Shown piece by piece: positions 1 through 10,119 of a stretch of 64,000 nucleotides of DNA. The notes below the pieces were generated by a model, which ran no database searches, was not told the DNA's origin, and saw nothing but the letters and a program-made list of their open reading frames with translations. Origin of the DNA: Gonatopus flavifemur (taxonomy: Eukaryota; Arthropoda; Insecta; Hymenoptera; Dryinidae); the NCBI GenBank assembly GCA_018340375.1, contig JAFFJZ010000009.1:1-64000 (forward strand), in the 5' to 3' direction. Every line of letters starts with the position of its first letter. Positions within the stretch are counted from its first letter, which is position 1. A program made the position numbers and the translations under genes.

Positions 1-29
1 ACAATATAGCTCCTTCAACTCCTGGGTTT

Positions 30-290
30 TGAATTTTGAAAATCCGACGTTTGATTCGTAGTCAGTGACCTCAAAAACCTCCGGGTACTTCTCTTGAAGA
101 ATACTGAACGAATATAATTATATGTTCTGTCAATTTTCTCTAGATTCTCAGAATTGCGAGTTATTTTGGTGAATATATGGTAAATTGAGAGAGGTTAGGT
201 CTCCTTCAACTCTGGGAAAAAATTCTATCGTAAAGTTGAGATATTTTGTGCACCCTTGGTTGATGTTTTGAATAATTTTGAGTGCATTTT
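30..290. repeat. Dispersed repeat, copy 1
   Basis: This stretch closely matches 5400-5660, sharing the run from 'gattcgtagtcag' through 'ttgatgttttgaataattt'. Its first part also resembles the 122-bp minisatellite unit at 4905-5440. It is probably a truncated copy of one repeat family whose other copy keeps the tandem array. No coding frame is seen. Confidence 0.75.
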
Positions 291-528
291 CAACCCGAAA
301 AAAAATCACGAAGTCAAATATCCTCCAATTTTTTGTCGACTTTTTATTTTAAATCGGCCATATCGGTATTCCAGCGCCATCTGAAGGTAATTTTGACCTC
401 AGCAACCGAAAGAGCAACCTCAAGAATAGTAGGTAAGGTATTTTTGCCATGAGTTTTCAATGAGTTATATATCATTTGCAACGGTTAAAATACAGTTGAA
501 ATCCTGCATATCCCGGACTTAATGGGTT

Positions 529-738
529 AAGGGGATACTACCCCGTGGCAGCAACCAAATCGTTTACAACACACTACTACGGGCAAACGCTTCAATTCAA
601 TCAAAATATCGCTCTGTACAGCACTTCTACTTGAATCAGAGAAGTCATGTACAGAGCGATATTCCCATTTAATTGGGGCGTTTGTTCGTAGTCTGTCATG
701 AACGATTTGGTCACTGGCACGCCGCTAGTACCACCTTG
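529..738. mobile_element. Palindromic MITE, about 210 bp
   Basis: The outer arms match as inverted repeats: left 'atactaccccgtggcagc' pairs with the reverse complement of the stretch ending near 735. An inner perfect pair 'atatcgctctgtaca' at 606 recurs inverted near 648-662. There is no coding potential, so it is a non-autonomous element; the superfamily is undetermined. Confidence 0.65.
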
Positions 739-1590
739 AGCAATTTTCCACGCCAATATAAGAACAGTACTTCATCCAACGGTTCAGTGAGGAAGTTCGC
801 TGTAGACCTCACATAATCTGAATCTGTAGGTATGAGTATTCATCCATTTATAAAGTGGCTCTCTTTATTTCAATATAGTTTTTGTTTCGAGAGAATCCAT
901 CATCTACGTCTTCTTCGTAACATTGATGGAATTATGATCCATAAATAAAGTTTTTGGTTCAGATTAATTTTGTACATTCAATTCTTTCATAATTCGAATT
1001 TCATTGTGGAGTGTATATTATTTTCTAATATTGCAGCATTATTTTGAGACATTACTACCCTAGCAGCAAAACGCTAAGTAAATATACAGCAAATTGTAGA
1101 AAACACTTGACAACAGTTCGAAGTAATTTGCGCGGACGTTGCGTCGCCAAATGCACAAAAGTATGCTGTAAATTTAGGATTTCAGCTACAGTTGTTCTCA
1201 TGTTACAGGGAAGTAGCTCGATTTCATAAAAGTCTGAATTACATGCATGGAAAATTCCCAGCAATTTCGCATAAACTTAAGAAACAAAGTAAAAGCAACT
1301 GTCGCACAGCAACTTTTGTTGTCTGGGTAAAACATTCTGTACTATATTATTTAAAACAACCATTGGTTATGTCTGTTTTTATTCGAAGGCTTCCAATCAA
1401 TTTTGTCTGACATGATTTTGTTTGTACATCAGCTGGAAGACTAATAGAACTACTAGACAAAACCTGACAGAAGCGGTCGGATTCGAATAAAAATTCGGTC
1501 TGATCTAGTCGGAAATAGTCAAGCTAGAGACAAAAAACCGAACAAATTCTGAGAAAAAATTAGCTTTCCGGTCTTATCATACATTTGATA
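739..1590. other. Gene-free AT-rich interval
   Basis: Only short random frames are present on both strands, the longest about 70 codons, with no recognisable domain. No tRNA or repeat structure was seen. Confidence 0.5.
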
Positions 1591-1847
1591 CGTAAGGGAA
1601 AATGGATGGATTGCAGTAACCAATTCGTTGGTCAAATATGGTTTAACCAATTAATTGATCATCGTAACGGATTGTGTATTTGTTACGATCAATTCTGTTG
1701 GTTATGATCACCTTGTCACAAAATGCAGTTAGATCAACGAACAGAATTGATTGTCACAATCACATAGTTGATTGCAATAAAAAATTAATTGACTAGATCA
1801 TGTTTCACTCACGAACTGGTTATTGGAACCATCCATTCTTCTCTGTG
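1591..1847. mobile_element. MITE with TA target duplication
   Basis: TA precedes position 1591 and follows 1847. The terminal parts share 'aatggatgg' followed by 'taaccaattcgt'-like sequence as imperfect inverted repeats. The element lies directly at the point where the piggyBac-like coding remnant on the minus strand stops, so it probably inserted into that element or marks its truncation. Confidence 0.6.
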
Positions 1848-2042
1848 TAGTTGATTGAACGTTAATTGAATGTGAATTTCATCGCTAGTTTTTGAATACT
1901 TCACGTTCCATTTGATTTCAAGAAAATTATCACGTGGCATGGCAGATCGAACAATTTCGCAACACAAAAGAGGGTCCGGGGACCAACAATCTTTTTGAGA
2001 TTCACGTTTATTGAAACTTGATAAAATCAAAATTCCTAAATA

Positions 2043-3335
2043 CGAGGGTGGATTGATAAGTTTCCGGCCTGACCAAGAGATGGCGCCACTAGGCCTACCT
2101 TGAGGTGGCGTTCTATAGTACCATCCTTAGATAGCTTGTAGCTATAGTTTCAGTCCGATCGCCATGTTAGTTTAGTTTTGAGAGCACGCTGACCAAGACG
2201 CCTCTGTGTTTTTCGTAAAAATGGAAAAGCTGGAAAATCGTGCTGTCATCAAATACTTTTATTTGAAGGGGTTAACGCCGAAGGAAATTAAAGAAGAGAT
2301 GGACTCAACACTGGGGACATCCTCCCCATCATATTCAACCGTTAAGCAGTGGGTTTCCGAGTTTAAAAAGGGTCGTGTGAGCACCTCTGATGAGCCTCGC
2401 TCAGGACGCCCCATTGAGGTCACAACTCCAGATATGATCGAAAAATCCATCAAATAGTGCTGAAAGATCGCAGATTAAAAGTTCGTGAGATAGCTGAGAC
2501 CTGTAAGATGTCATATGAACGTGTACAAAATATTTTGCACCAACATTTGTATATGGAAAAGCTCTGTGCAAGATGGGTGCCGCGTTTGCTAACAGTCGAC
2601 CAAAAATTGATTCGAAAGAACATTTCTACCGCCAATTTGGCGTTGTATAAGCGTAATCCAAGCGAATTTTTGCGTCGATTCGTAACCGTTGACGAAACTT
2701 GGGTCCACCACTACACTCCTGAAACCAAAGAACAGTCTAAACAGTGGATTGGACCAGGGGAACCAACTCCAAAGAAGGCAAAAACAATTTTTTCGGCGAA
2801 CAAGGTTATGGCTACTGTTTTTTGGGATGCAAGAGGTATTATATACATTGATTACCTTGAAAAGGGTAAAACTATCACTGGTCAATACTACGCAGACTTA
2901 TTGCAACGTTTGAGCCACGAAGTGAAAATTAAACGACCTCATCTGGTGAAGAAAAAAATCTTGTTTCATCACGATAACGCACCAGCGCACACGTCAATCG
3001 TTGCGATGGCTAAAATCAACGATCTGAAGTTTGAATTAATGCCGCACCCTCCCTACTCTTCAGACCTAGCCCCGAGTGACTATTATCTGTTTCCTAACCT
3101 CAAAAAATGGCTTGGCGGTGAGAGATTTGCGGACAATGAAGAAGTAATCGAAGCTGTAAATGGGTATTTTGAGGAGCTTGACGAATCAGTCTATAGAGAT
3201 GGCATTACTAGACTAGAACACCGCTATGAGAAATGTATCAGCCTTGGAGGAGATTATGTTGAGAAATAAAAGAAGAAAAATTCTTAAAAACGTTGTTTTT
3301 CTTGGTCAGGCCGGAAACTTATCAATCCACCCTCG
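2043..3335 (+). mobile_element. mariner element, full length (1293 bp)
   Basis: Near-perfect inverted termini CGAGGGTGGATTGATAAGTT (left) and its complement (right, ending 3335) extend over about 35 bp including GGCCTGACCAAG. TA duplications lie at 2041-2042 and 3336-3337. It carries one transposase gene and sits inside the piggyBac-like remnant, so it is the younger insertion. Termini are well preserved, suggesting a relatively recent copy. Confidence 0.95.
2221..3269 (+). pseudogene. mariner transposase, one-base frameshift
   Basis: The ATG at 2221 is preferred over the in-frame GTG at 2206 because mariner proteins start with this MEKxENRAVIK-like segment. The N-terminal helix-turn-helix region reads to the A-run at 2441-2445, where one missing base moves the frame and gives a stop at 2455. 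The next frame continues without gap (LKDRRLKVREIA) to the stop at 3269. With that base the frame would be 350 codons, the usual mariner length. The D,D34D triad is present: VTVDETW, HHDNAPAH and LAPSDYYLF. WVPRLL matches the linker motif. The family is certain; the gene is inactive as written unless the shift is a sequencing error in the homopolymer. Confidence 0.92.
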
Positions 3336-3801
3336 TAAGTGTCCAAATCATTCGGACTCAGAGTGTATATCCATTCTCTCTGGTGGTTTCCACTACATAA
3401 TTTTTCATTTCAATTGAAAAAAAGTGTTCAAATAGTTGAACATGTGAAGATTCACGTATAGATCTTTTTTGACTTCCACGGAGAAAACATTCATTCATTA
3501 GTTCATTGTTATACTTTTTCTCACCATCAACCCAAACATAATCCTGATCTTTCGCCAACTTTGTTTGGTTATCATCGTATGACCTACATAGTTTTTTGTA
3601 TGAATACTCGGATAGAATTTCATCTATTTCATTGGAATTGCCATCGTAATCCATATCGGATTCTTCATCTGAGTCTCCAGAATCATTTGAATTTGGTAGG
3701 AGTAATATTTGATCATAATCATCATCCGATGTGTCGACCTCATGATTTGCAAGATTTGTTGACTTTATTTGGCGTTTTGGTGCCATGTTTCATGTGATAA
3801 T

Positions 3802-4431
3802 CATCATCATGAAGTAATCAGTCTTACGACTGGTTTGATGAAACCCTCCACCCCTGTCTATTATCCGCCAAACGTTGAATTTATACATATCTACTACATC
3901 CCTTGTCTTGTACGATTTGCTCCATATAACTTGCTCTAGGTCTACCTTCACCAGTTTTACCATTCATTTTCCCTTCCAATATTGTGTCCAATGAACTCTC
4001 ATGCCGTAATATGTGTCCTATAAGATTACTTCTCCTTTTCCCGACCTGTCTCAAGAGACTTCTTTTTTCATTTACCTTCTCAAGTAGTTCTTCATTTCTT
4101 ACTTTCTCTATCCACTTTATTCTATGCATCTTTCTATAACACCACATTTCAAAAGCATCAAGTCTTCGTTGGTCCGTTTTTCCAATTGTCCAAGTTTCGC
4201 AACCATACAATGCCGGGCTCCAAACGTAATTCTTCAAGAATTTCTCCCTCACTGCTAAGCTAATATTCTTCGAACATAGTAACTGTTTCTTTTGGTGGAA
4301 AGCCTGTTTCCCTTGAGCTATTCTTGCTCTTATATCTCTTTCGCTTTTACCGTTTTCTGTAATTATGCTTCCCAGATATTTAAATTCCTTGACTTGCTGA
4401 ATTGTCTCTGCATCGATTTTGATTTTCGTTC
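3802..4431 (-). mobile_element. RTE-like retrotransposon, 5'-truncated insertion
   Basis: The insert is flanked by the 13-bp direct repeat TTCATGTGATAAT at 3789-3801 and 4432-4444. The 3' end on the minus strand is a short ATG-triplet tail preceded by the hairpin-like agtcttacgact, shared with the copy at 21589-22994. Severe 5' truncation, a very short 3' UTR and a triplet tail fit RTE-clade insertions. It landed a few bases upstream of the piggyBac-like start codon. Confidence 0.88.
3881..4431 (-). pseudogene. RTE-like ORF C-terminus (post-RT domain)
   Basis: The minus-strand frame is open from the truncation point at 4431 and encodes the region after the polymerase fingers and palm: QGKQAFHQKKQLLCSKNIS, then YGCETWTIGKTDQRRLDAFE and WCYRKMHRIKW, ending at a stop after GCSRYV. 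The homologous frame at 21619-22994 reads through this point (GAA instead of TAA) for about 17 more codons, so the stop at 3881 is a nonsense mutation. No reverse transcriptase catalytic motif is retained. Confidence 0.85.
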
Positions 4432-4444
4432 TTCATGTGATAAT

Positions 4445-4904
4445 GAGTTCGAGAAGAAAACAAGCGGCGCGAAAATCAATTACCCTCGGCGGGTGAGGAA
4501 AAATGTTCGAATATCAAAGAAACATACAGTTGTATAGGATAAACAATAGTTTTGCTGAATTTCGAGTTCAATAATTCAGAAAATATTAGTATTCTCAGGT
4601 GTAATGAGACTGGTAGCGCGTGATGAAAATATTAGAAGTGAATATCAGTTATTATTAGGGTAATCGAATTTGACATTATCATCAAGTAAATCGGAGAAAA
4701 TGAAGACGAAGTTCATCGCATGGAGAAATGAGTGATTGGGAAACATATGAGAATATAAACTTGCTACGTAGGTTGATTTAGGAAACGTGCATGTGGAACA
4801 ATTAACGAACGGAAACAACCAATTTTCTTGCACAAACTTCACGTAAAAACATTATTGCATGTTTTTGAGTGATGCTATAAATTTCGGTATGTCATATTAG
4901 ATCA
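4445..4904. other. Gene-free interval
   Basis: This is the sequence upstream of the piggyBac-like start, displaced by the RTE insertion. No further coding or inverted terminal repeat was recognised; a piggyBac 5' end (TTAA plus terminal repeat) was looked for and not found with confidence. Confidence 0.4.
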
Positions 4905-5440
4905 GCCATCTTGAATTTTGAAAATCTGATGCTGAATTCGTGATCAGCAACCTCAAAAACCTCAGTGGATCGATTTCAAGCCATCTTCGAGGCTTTTTTT
5001 TACTTTTCATCCACCATCTTGGGTCCGCCATCTTGAATTTTGAAAATCTGATGCTGGATTCGTAATCAGGAACCTTAAAAACCTCAGCATCCCGATTTTC
5101 ATCCATTTTCGAGGCTTGTTTTGACTTTTCGTCCGCCATGTTGGATCCGACAGTTTGAATTTTGAAAATCTGACGATGGATTCGTAGTCAGCGACCTCGA
5201 AAATCTCAGTATGTCCATTTCAATCCATCTTCGAGGTTTTTTTTGACTCTTCATCCACCATCTTGGATCCGCCATCTTGAATTTTGAAAATCTGATAACG
5301 GATTCGTAATCAGGGACCTCAAAAACCTCAGCATACCGATTTTCACCCATTTTCAAGGCTTTTTTCTACTTTTCGTCCACCATCTTGGATCCGCCCTTTC
5401 GAATTTCGAAGATCTGATGATGGATTCGTAGTCAGCGACC
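4905..5440. repeat. Minisatellite, about 122-bp unit, 4+ copies
   Basis: Units begin near 4905, 5027, 5148, 5270 and 5392. Each contains 'catcttgaattttgaaaatc', a 'gattcgtaatcag' block, 'gacctcaaaaacctcagc' and an 'atccatcttcgaggc' block. Neighbouring copies differ at roughly 10-15 percent of sites. The minus-strand frames of about 80 codons in this array are by-products of the repeat. Confidence 0.9.
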
Positions 5441-5665
5441 TCAAAATCCTCCGGGTACTCCTCTTGAAGAATACTGAACGAAGAAAATTATATGTTCTAT
5501 CAATTTCTTCCAGATTCTCAGAATTGCGAGTTATTTGGGTGAATATATGTTGAATTGACAGAGGTTAGGTCTTCTTCAAGTCTGGGGAAAAATTCTATCG
5601 TAAAGTTGAGATATTTTGTGCACTCTTGGTTGATGTTTTGAATAATTTTGAGTGATTTTTCGGCT
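5400..5665. repeat. Dispersed repeat, copy 2
   Basis: This is the non-tandem flank of the minisatellite, matching 30-290 over about 260 bp with scattered substitutions. It shows that the minisatellite and this flank belong to one repeat family. Confidence 0.75.
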
Positions 5666-5812
5666 GATTCTTCGGCCCACACCGTCTTTCCTGGCATCAC
5701 TGTATAGACCATACTACACTGAAATGAACGCTATTGAATGTTGGAAAGAAGAATGAGATAGATACATCTATACTATTGCGAAAATTGAAAACCCACTTCA
5801 AAGGCCTCAATA

Positions 5813-6165
5813 CACAAGCTACGTAAACGTGAATGTAAGGAACGATAGCCTTCATAGATCTCGTATATGGTTTCTGCGCATACGTTTCTTACGTTCACAT
5901 CACTGATCTATAGTATACACTGGATAGTGCATAGCTCGCCGAACGTGTTCCACTTAGAAAGCTTTATATATCGATGGAATTGCCCCTATCCAACGGAATG
6001 TAATAGAATCAACCAATCCTGCGCGGTTGTTGATCAGAAAGACGTTGGAATTGCCCCTTCATGGCGGCACCTTGATGAGACCCAAGCTCGCATACGGGAA
6101 GGCTATGCTATGCACTATCCAGTGTATATTATAGATCAGTGGTTTACATATTTACATAGCTTGTG
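5813..6165. mobile_element. Palindromic MITE, TA target, 353 bp
   Basis: TA flanks at 5811-5812 and 6166-6167. Termini CACAAGCTACGTAAACGTG and the complement of the right end pair as inverted repeats. A longer inner pair, 'gatctatagtatacactgg' near 5904 and its complement near 6119-6150, extends the fold-back. An open frame of about 100 codons inside it is an artefact of the repeat. Confidence 0.8.
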
Positions 6166-6307
6166 TAAAATTTTTTCAGGACGTTGAATCTCGGTTTAGG
6201 AGTGAAGATACACGGTCACGCGACTTTTTCACTTGACATGTTTTCTGTTTTTTTTTTTCATGTTCTTGGCGTCGAGACGCTACCGCGTCTCTTGATTGAA
6301 TGATTTA

Positions 6308-6773
6308 GGCTGCCTTCCCATGGTACAAAAATTAACTATGGAACGGAACGTACGGAATAAGCGTCACCAACCAAAGTCGTTCCGCTGTTTCCTCTTCCCT
6401 ATCATAGTTGTTGATCTATTACGTTTCTGAAAGTTCCTATTGGCGTTTCTGATCAAATATCATTTGCCATAGGTTGATCCATCGGAAAAACGTAATAGAT
6501 TAACAACACTGTTCCCTACTGTCCCATGAACAGAAAAAGTAGCGGGAAGCGGATCGCGGTACCAATACTTTTCAAGTATGCCTAGTTTTATCTGGTTTCA
6601 TCCAACAGTCACTGAAAATTCTGAGAACGTATTGGTTCCGCGATCCACTTTCCGCTACTTTTTCCGTTCATGGGACAGTAGAGAAGAAAAAAACGACGGA
6701 ATAAGTTTGATTGGTGCTGCTCATTCCGCACGTTCCGTTCCGTTGTTAATTTTCATTGCATGAGACGGCAGCC
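6308..6773. mobile_element. PIF/Harbinger-type MITE with nested palindromes
   Basis: TTA duplications at 6305-6307 and 6774-6776 flank inverted termini starting GGCTGCC. The termini match over roughly 90 bp (aaaattaac, ggaacggaacgt, ggaataag). Two further inverted pairs are nested inside: 'gttgatctattacgttt' with its complement near 6493, and 'ctactgtcccatgaac' near 6515 with its complement near 6668-6685. The 3-bp TTA target and GGC start suggest PIF/Harbinger; no transposase is present. Confidence 0.75.
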
Positions 6774-7176
6774 TTAGAGGAGAGCAAATATTGGAACGCA
6801 CCCCTACGACAGTGAAAGACTATCGTGATGATAAAAGAAATACATTATGGCGATGAAGGAGAAGAAATCGTAATCATGATATTTTGATCGCATGAAAATT
6901 TGAAAAGTTTATATTTCGGAATCATATGAACTGATCAAGTTCGTAGTGTGCTTAATCAAAAGTGCATATTCGAGGTATATAATGAAACTTCAATCAATTT
7001 TTCGTGAAATACAGTGTTAGTAGAGTTATTGTGCATTGAAGTTCTTCTCGGTCGGTAAAAACCCGGTTCACGTGTATAGATACACGGTAGCGCACGACTC
7101 CTGCCTTTCCTTTTTTCAAATTTTCAACTCGGAAACATGCGAAATTGGGACTCCCCCAGTGCTTTCAGACAAGTCA

Positions 7177-7404
7177 ATGGAGAACCTAGAACAGAAGCTG
7201 CAAGATTTTCACGTTTGGCTAGATTGGGAATTTATGTCTTTCCCTTCCCATACACAAGCTATTGAAAAAACCGTGCAACTCGTCACTGGAGCCTCAGCTG
7301 TAGTTCGTGGTGCAGAAGCAAGGGGAAATCATATTCGTACGACTTTGAAGTCAAGAAAAGTCATGCCTTTGTTCGATACCAAATCTCAATATAAAACCAA
7401 TTGA
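7177..7404 (+). pseudogene. C-terminal fragment of an uncharacterised insect protein family
   Basis: An open frame runs from about 7054 to the stop at 7402-7404; the first ATG is 7177. It encodes LEQKLQDFHVWLDWE, then FPSHTQAIEKTVQLVT, GAEARGNHIRTTLKSR and MPLFDTKSQYK. From memory this resembles the C-terminal block (HTQAxE..V.LVT, then IR..L.SR..MP.F.TK) of a multicopy, unnamed insect family; this needs a database search. Upstream exons or the rest of the protein were not found. It may be a duplicated last exon or a transposon-carried fragment. Composition does not differ clearly from the flanks. Confidence 0.4.
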
Positions 7405-9300
7405 AATTTCAATTATCTAGAAAACTAAATGAAAAAATATTTTCAAATCAGACATAAAAGATTTGGGACAATTGGTAGAGAAATTATAAATCCTGCATAT
7501 GATTGGTTGGTTGAGTAGGAGGTGGGTGGGTGGATGAAACTCGCAGTGCAGCAACCTTCAAGTGGTGAGTTTTGAGGCACTTTGATAACAGGCAGGGACT
7601 CGAGAATTGCACGTCATGTCAACTCAGTAAAACATAACAACAGCTGTTCTGGAACTATTCAGAACCTTATCTTGTGGTCTGAATAACTCTTCAGTAAACG
7701 ACATATAGTTTGCCATAAATGTCATTCGCATTTTTCATGCCGATTTTCTGACAAGAATTATTTTTCGAACTAAAGAAACGAAATTACCTGATATCTGAGA
7801 ATATTCGATTTTTCATTCATTTGTTGGAAACTTCAACTCCTGAGGCAGAGCTGAAAACATTGAAGTTTTGCACACGTCAAGAGGAGCATCGAAGGCAACT
7901 TTTCCGTGCCGGTGTAATCTGATTTTTCGACCCACTTCAATAAACATAGTTTGAGAATATTTTCAACGGGAAGGAATTCCAGAGGTAATTTAATATCCAA
8001 CATCAAGTTGATATCGAATCAACATCCAGTCGAGATCATTTGTTATTTTCCGACGCAACGTACAGTAGGTTGAACGCCCGAAAAAATCGGCCAAAGTCCA
8101 TTCTTGCTTTCCGACAAGGAGATGGGAAAAAGAAATCAATCACGTATAAGATGTACTTAAAAGTTCTCACTAAAAGCGAGTACGGCGCCGCAGCTGAAGT
8201 CGTAGCGTGCTCGCTTTCGACCCGGTTTCGATCCTGAGTGCGGGTGTTGTGTAGTCACATATTTTTTGCCATGAATGTATAGGGAAATGATGAACCAATG
8301 ATAGTATTCTTACTTTCGCGACGCATGAAAATTCTCCAATACAATGTATATGTTAATTACTTCACATACATGTATAGGAAATTTCCGATGGAAATTTCTT
8401 ACAGTGCATCGTTAATTGAGCACAAAATGAGCTCGAGATACTGACCACAGTACGATCGAATCGATCTTGATTCCGAGATTATTTCGATGTTCCAAAATTC
8501 ATATCAAATTGACATTTTCGATCATTCATTTCTATCTGGGTGAATCTTCAATGACTCCAGCCAGAAACGACCATACTACCTCAACCAGGGCGACTATTGA
8601 TTGAAATTCATTCGGATGTTCTTATTATCTTCACAATCTGAGTATTGTGAAGAAACCTTTTGATGAATTTTGCGTCTGCAATTGAGTAAAACGAAGTCAA
8701 CTGGATTTCAAACCTTGTTGAAATGCCACTATGTACTCGTCTTACTCAACTTCAGGTAATCTTTCGTCGATAAATTTTTCCGTAGAAGTGCACCGATCCA
8801 CCACCGCATTCAGAATGGGCACGTAACTGAAAGAGGCGAAATTCGTCATTTCTGAGCGTTCATAGTTATTTAGGAAATTGAGCTCTGAAAAATTTGGGAA
8901 AGTATTTTCATCAATAAATATTATAGGATATCATTTTTTCGGGTATTTTTATGTTATCTGGGTTGCTGAAAAAAAATGTGGAAAAGAAACTTTCTCAAAC
9001 AGGTATTATATCTTAATACATTTCCATTTTTCTACATGAATATTCTTTTTCTTATTCCATTCATATAACGACATCAGTTTGGAAATCACGACGTTTAACG
9101 CGTCTCGAACACTGAATGAATCGAATCCGCTTATCGTGAGAGGCAGTAATCGACAGTATCATTTAATTTCGATTTATTTTCTTCGAGAATCCAACGTATT
9201 CCTCTTCCATCGGAATCCTTTGATGATTGTGTAATTCATACACTTGTATTCCTCACAGCATCATAGCGTGACACCACTCTGAACGCTAGCGACAGACATG
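7405..9300. other. Gene-free interval upstream of the growth factor gene
   Basis: No frame here is convincing; the 65-codon frame at 8040-8237 has no recognisable domain. A weak tRNA-like B-box (ggtttcgatcc) near 8216 is isolated. Part of this stretch may hold enhancers of the downstream gene, but nothing in the sequence proves it. Confidence 0.4.
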
Positions 9301-9323
9301 TGTGCATGCTCTTCTCATCCATG

Positions 9324-9360
9324 TATAAATACTCGTCCGGCCAGCCGGAAAGTCTCAGTT
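9324..9360 (+). promoter_or_regulatory. Core promoter: TATA box plus TCAGT initiator
   Basis: TATAAAT starts at 9324 and an arthropod-type initiator TCAGT lies at 9355-9359. The predicted +1 adenine at 9357 is 33 bases after the first T of the TATA box, the canonical spacing. It lies 214 bases upstream of the growth factor ATG, so the transcript would have an unspliced leader of that length unless an intron is present. Two ATGs in the leader (near 9446 and 9529) could open short upstream frames. Confidence 0.65.
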
Positions 9361-9570
9361 CTTCTCACCCAATTCACATTGGTTTCACGATTTCAAGTAG
9401 TTTGGAGAGTAAACCAATTGTCCCTGCTCTTTAAATAAATAAGCCATGTGTATTCAAGAGCAAAAAACGAGCACCGCTAAATATACAAAGTAATTCGAAG
9501 AATAGCGTGTCGACGTTCCTACGTTTCGAATGTTTCGATCTCATGATATCATTGAGTTATCGATATTCAA

Positions 9571-10119
9571 ATGGAAGGCTCTAACAAGAAGGGAAGAATT
9601 TCTTGCTTTTCTTTGCGGATATGGCTTCTCGTAATCCCGTCTATTGTGAATAGTGCTATCGCGAGTTTGATAAATGGCACGCTCAGTCATAATCATCATC
9701 ATCAACATAATCAACCACAGCAACAGTCTGCGACAAAAAGAATTCATTTATCGCGTGCGGTAGATCAAGCTAGGAGATTCACTTGTAAAGCACCGCAGTC
9801 ACGGGCGTACAATTTAAGGGACTTGATGCAAACTCTGCATCAGCATCCCGGTGAAAGTGCAAACCACCCAGTGTATATTGTTTTGAGAAGATGCGATGAT
9901 CACACGGGTTGTTGCGGTAGCCCGGACATGAGTTGTACCCCCGTCGAATTAGACATTTATTACGAAGAAGTGGAGATTGAAATTTGGAGTTTAGTGAATA
10001 ATGATACCAGAAGACAGTGGATCAGAGTGGAACAACATGGCAAATGTAGTTGCGAAGTCACCACGCTTTACGATCGTCAAAGGTTGAGATATAATAATCC
10101 GAATGTCACGATTATTTGA
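9571..10119 (+). CDS. PDGF/VEGF-like secreted growth factor
   Basis: The 182-aa product should be a secreted ligand of a PVR/VEGF-type receptor tyrosine kinase, which in insects controls blood cell survival, cell migration and tubule growth. A signal peptide is visible (basic start, hydrophobic stretch about residues 13-30, cleavage near Ala31). A His/Gln-rich linker (about 40-53) follows, with a Lys-Arg at 56-57. The cystine-knot domain spans about 72-161, with Cys72, RRC at 108, GCC at 114-115, Cys122 and the CxC pair at 159 and 161. The cysteine normally six residues before the RC motif is Tyr102 here, and three extra residues sit between RC and GCC. N-glycosylation sequons lie at 35, 144 and 178. 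The start has a good context (caaATGg) and the gene is a single open frame. Which Pvf paralogue it is cannot be told by eye, so no symbol is given. Confidence 0.85.
   Translation: MEGSNKKGRISCFSLRIWLLVIPSIVNSAIASLINGTLSHNHHHQHNQPQQQSATKRIHLSRAVDQARRFTCKAPQSRAYNLRDLMQTLHQHPGESANHPVYIVLRRCDDHTGCCGSPDMSCTPVELDIYYEEVEIEIWSLVNNDTRRQWIRVEQHGKCSCEVTTLYDRQRLRYNNPNVTII

Larger units (their letters stand above)
1850..3788 (-). pseudogene. piggyBac-like transposase remnant, split by a mariner
   Basis: On the minus strand the N-terminal part runs from the ATG at 3786 to 3358. It has an acidic Asp/Glu/Ser-rich start, then a segment like the piggyBac family start (residues about 112-142: HVQLFEHFFSIEMKNYVVE). 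Removing the mariner at 2043-3335 and one TA joins it to 2042-1850, which reads on as SPNDLDTYLGILILSSF then WSPDPLL and AMPRDNFLEIK, all typical of the DDE_Tnp_1_7 core. A two-base offset just before the join (frame stop at 3358) breaks the frame independently of the mariner. The catalytic Asp region and C-terminus are missing; the remnant ends at the MITE at 1847. Family call is firm; it is not functional. Confidence 0.8.

Noticed and set aside
5867..6187. 106-codon frame
   Set aside because: It lies within the palindromic MITE at 5813-6165 and has no similarity to known domains.
8185..8250. tRNA-like stretch with GGTTTCGATCC
   Set aside because: An A-box at proper spacing and a foldable acceptor stem are missing; called chance or old SINE debris.
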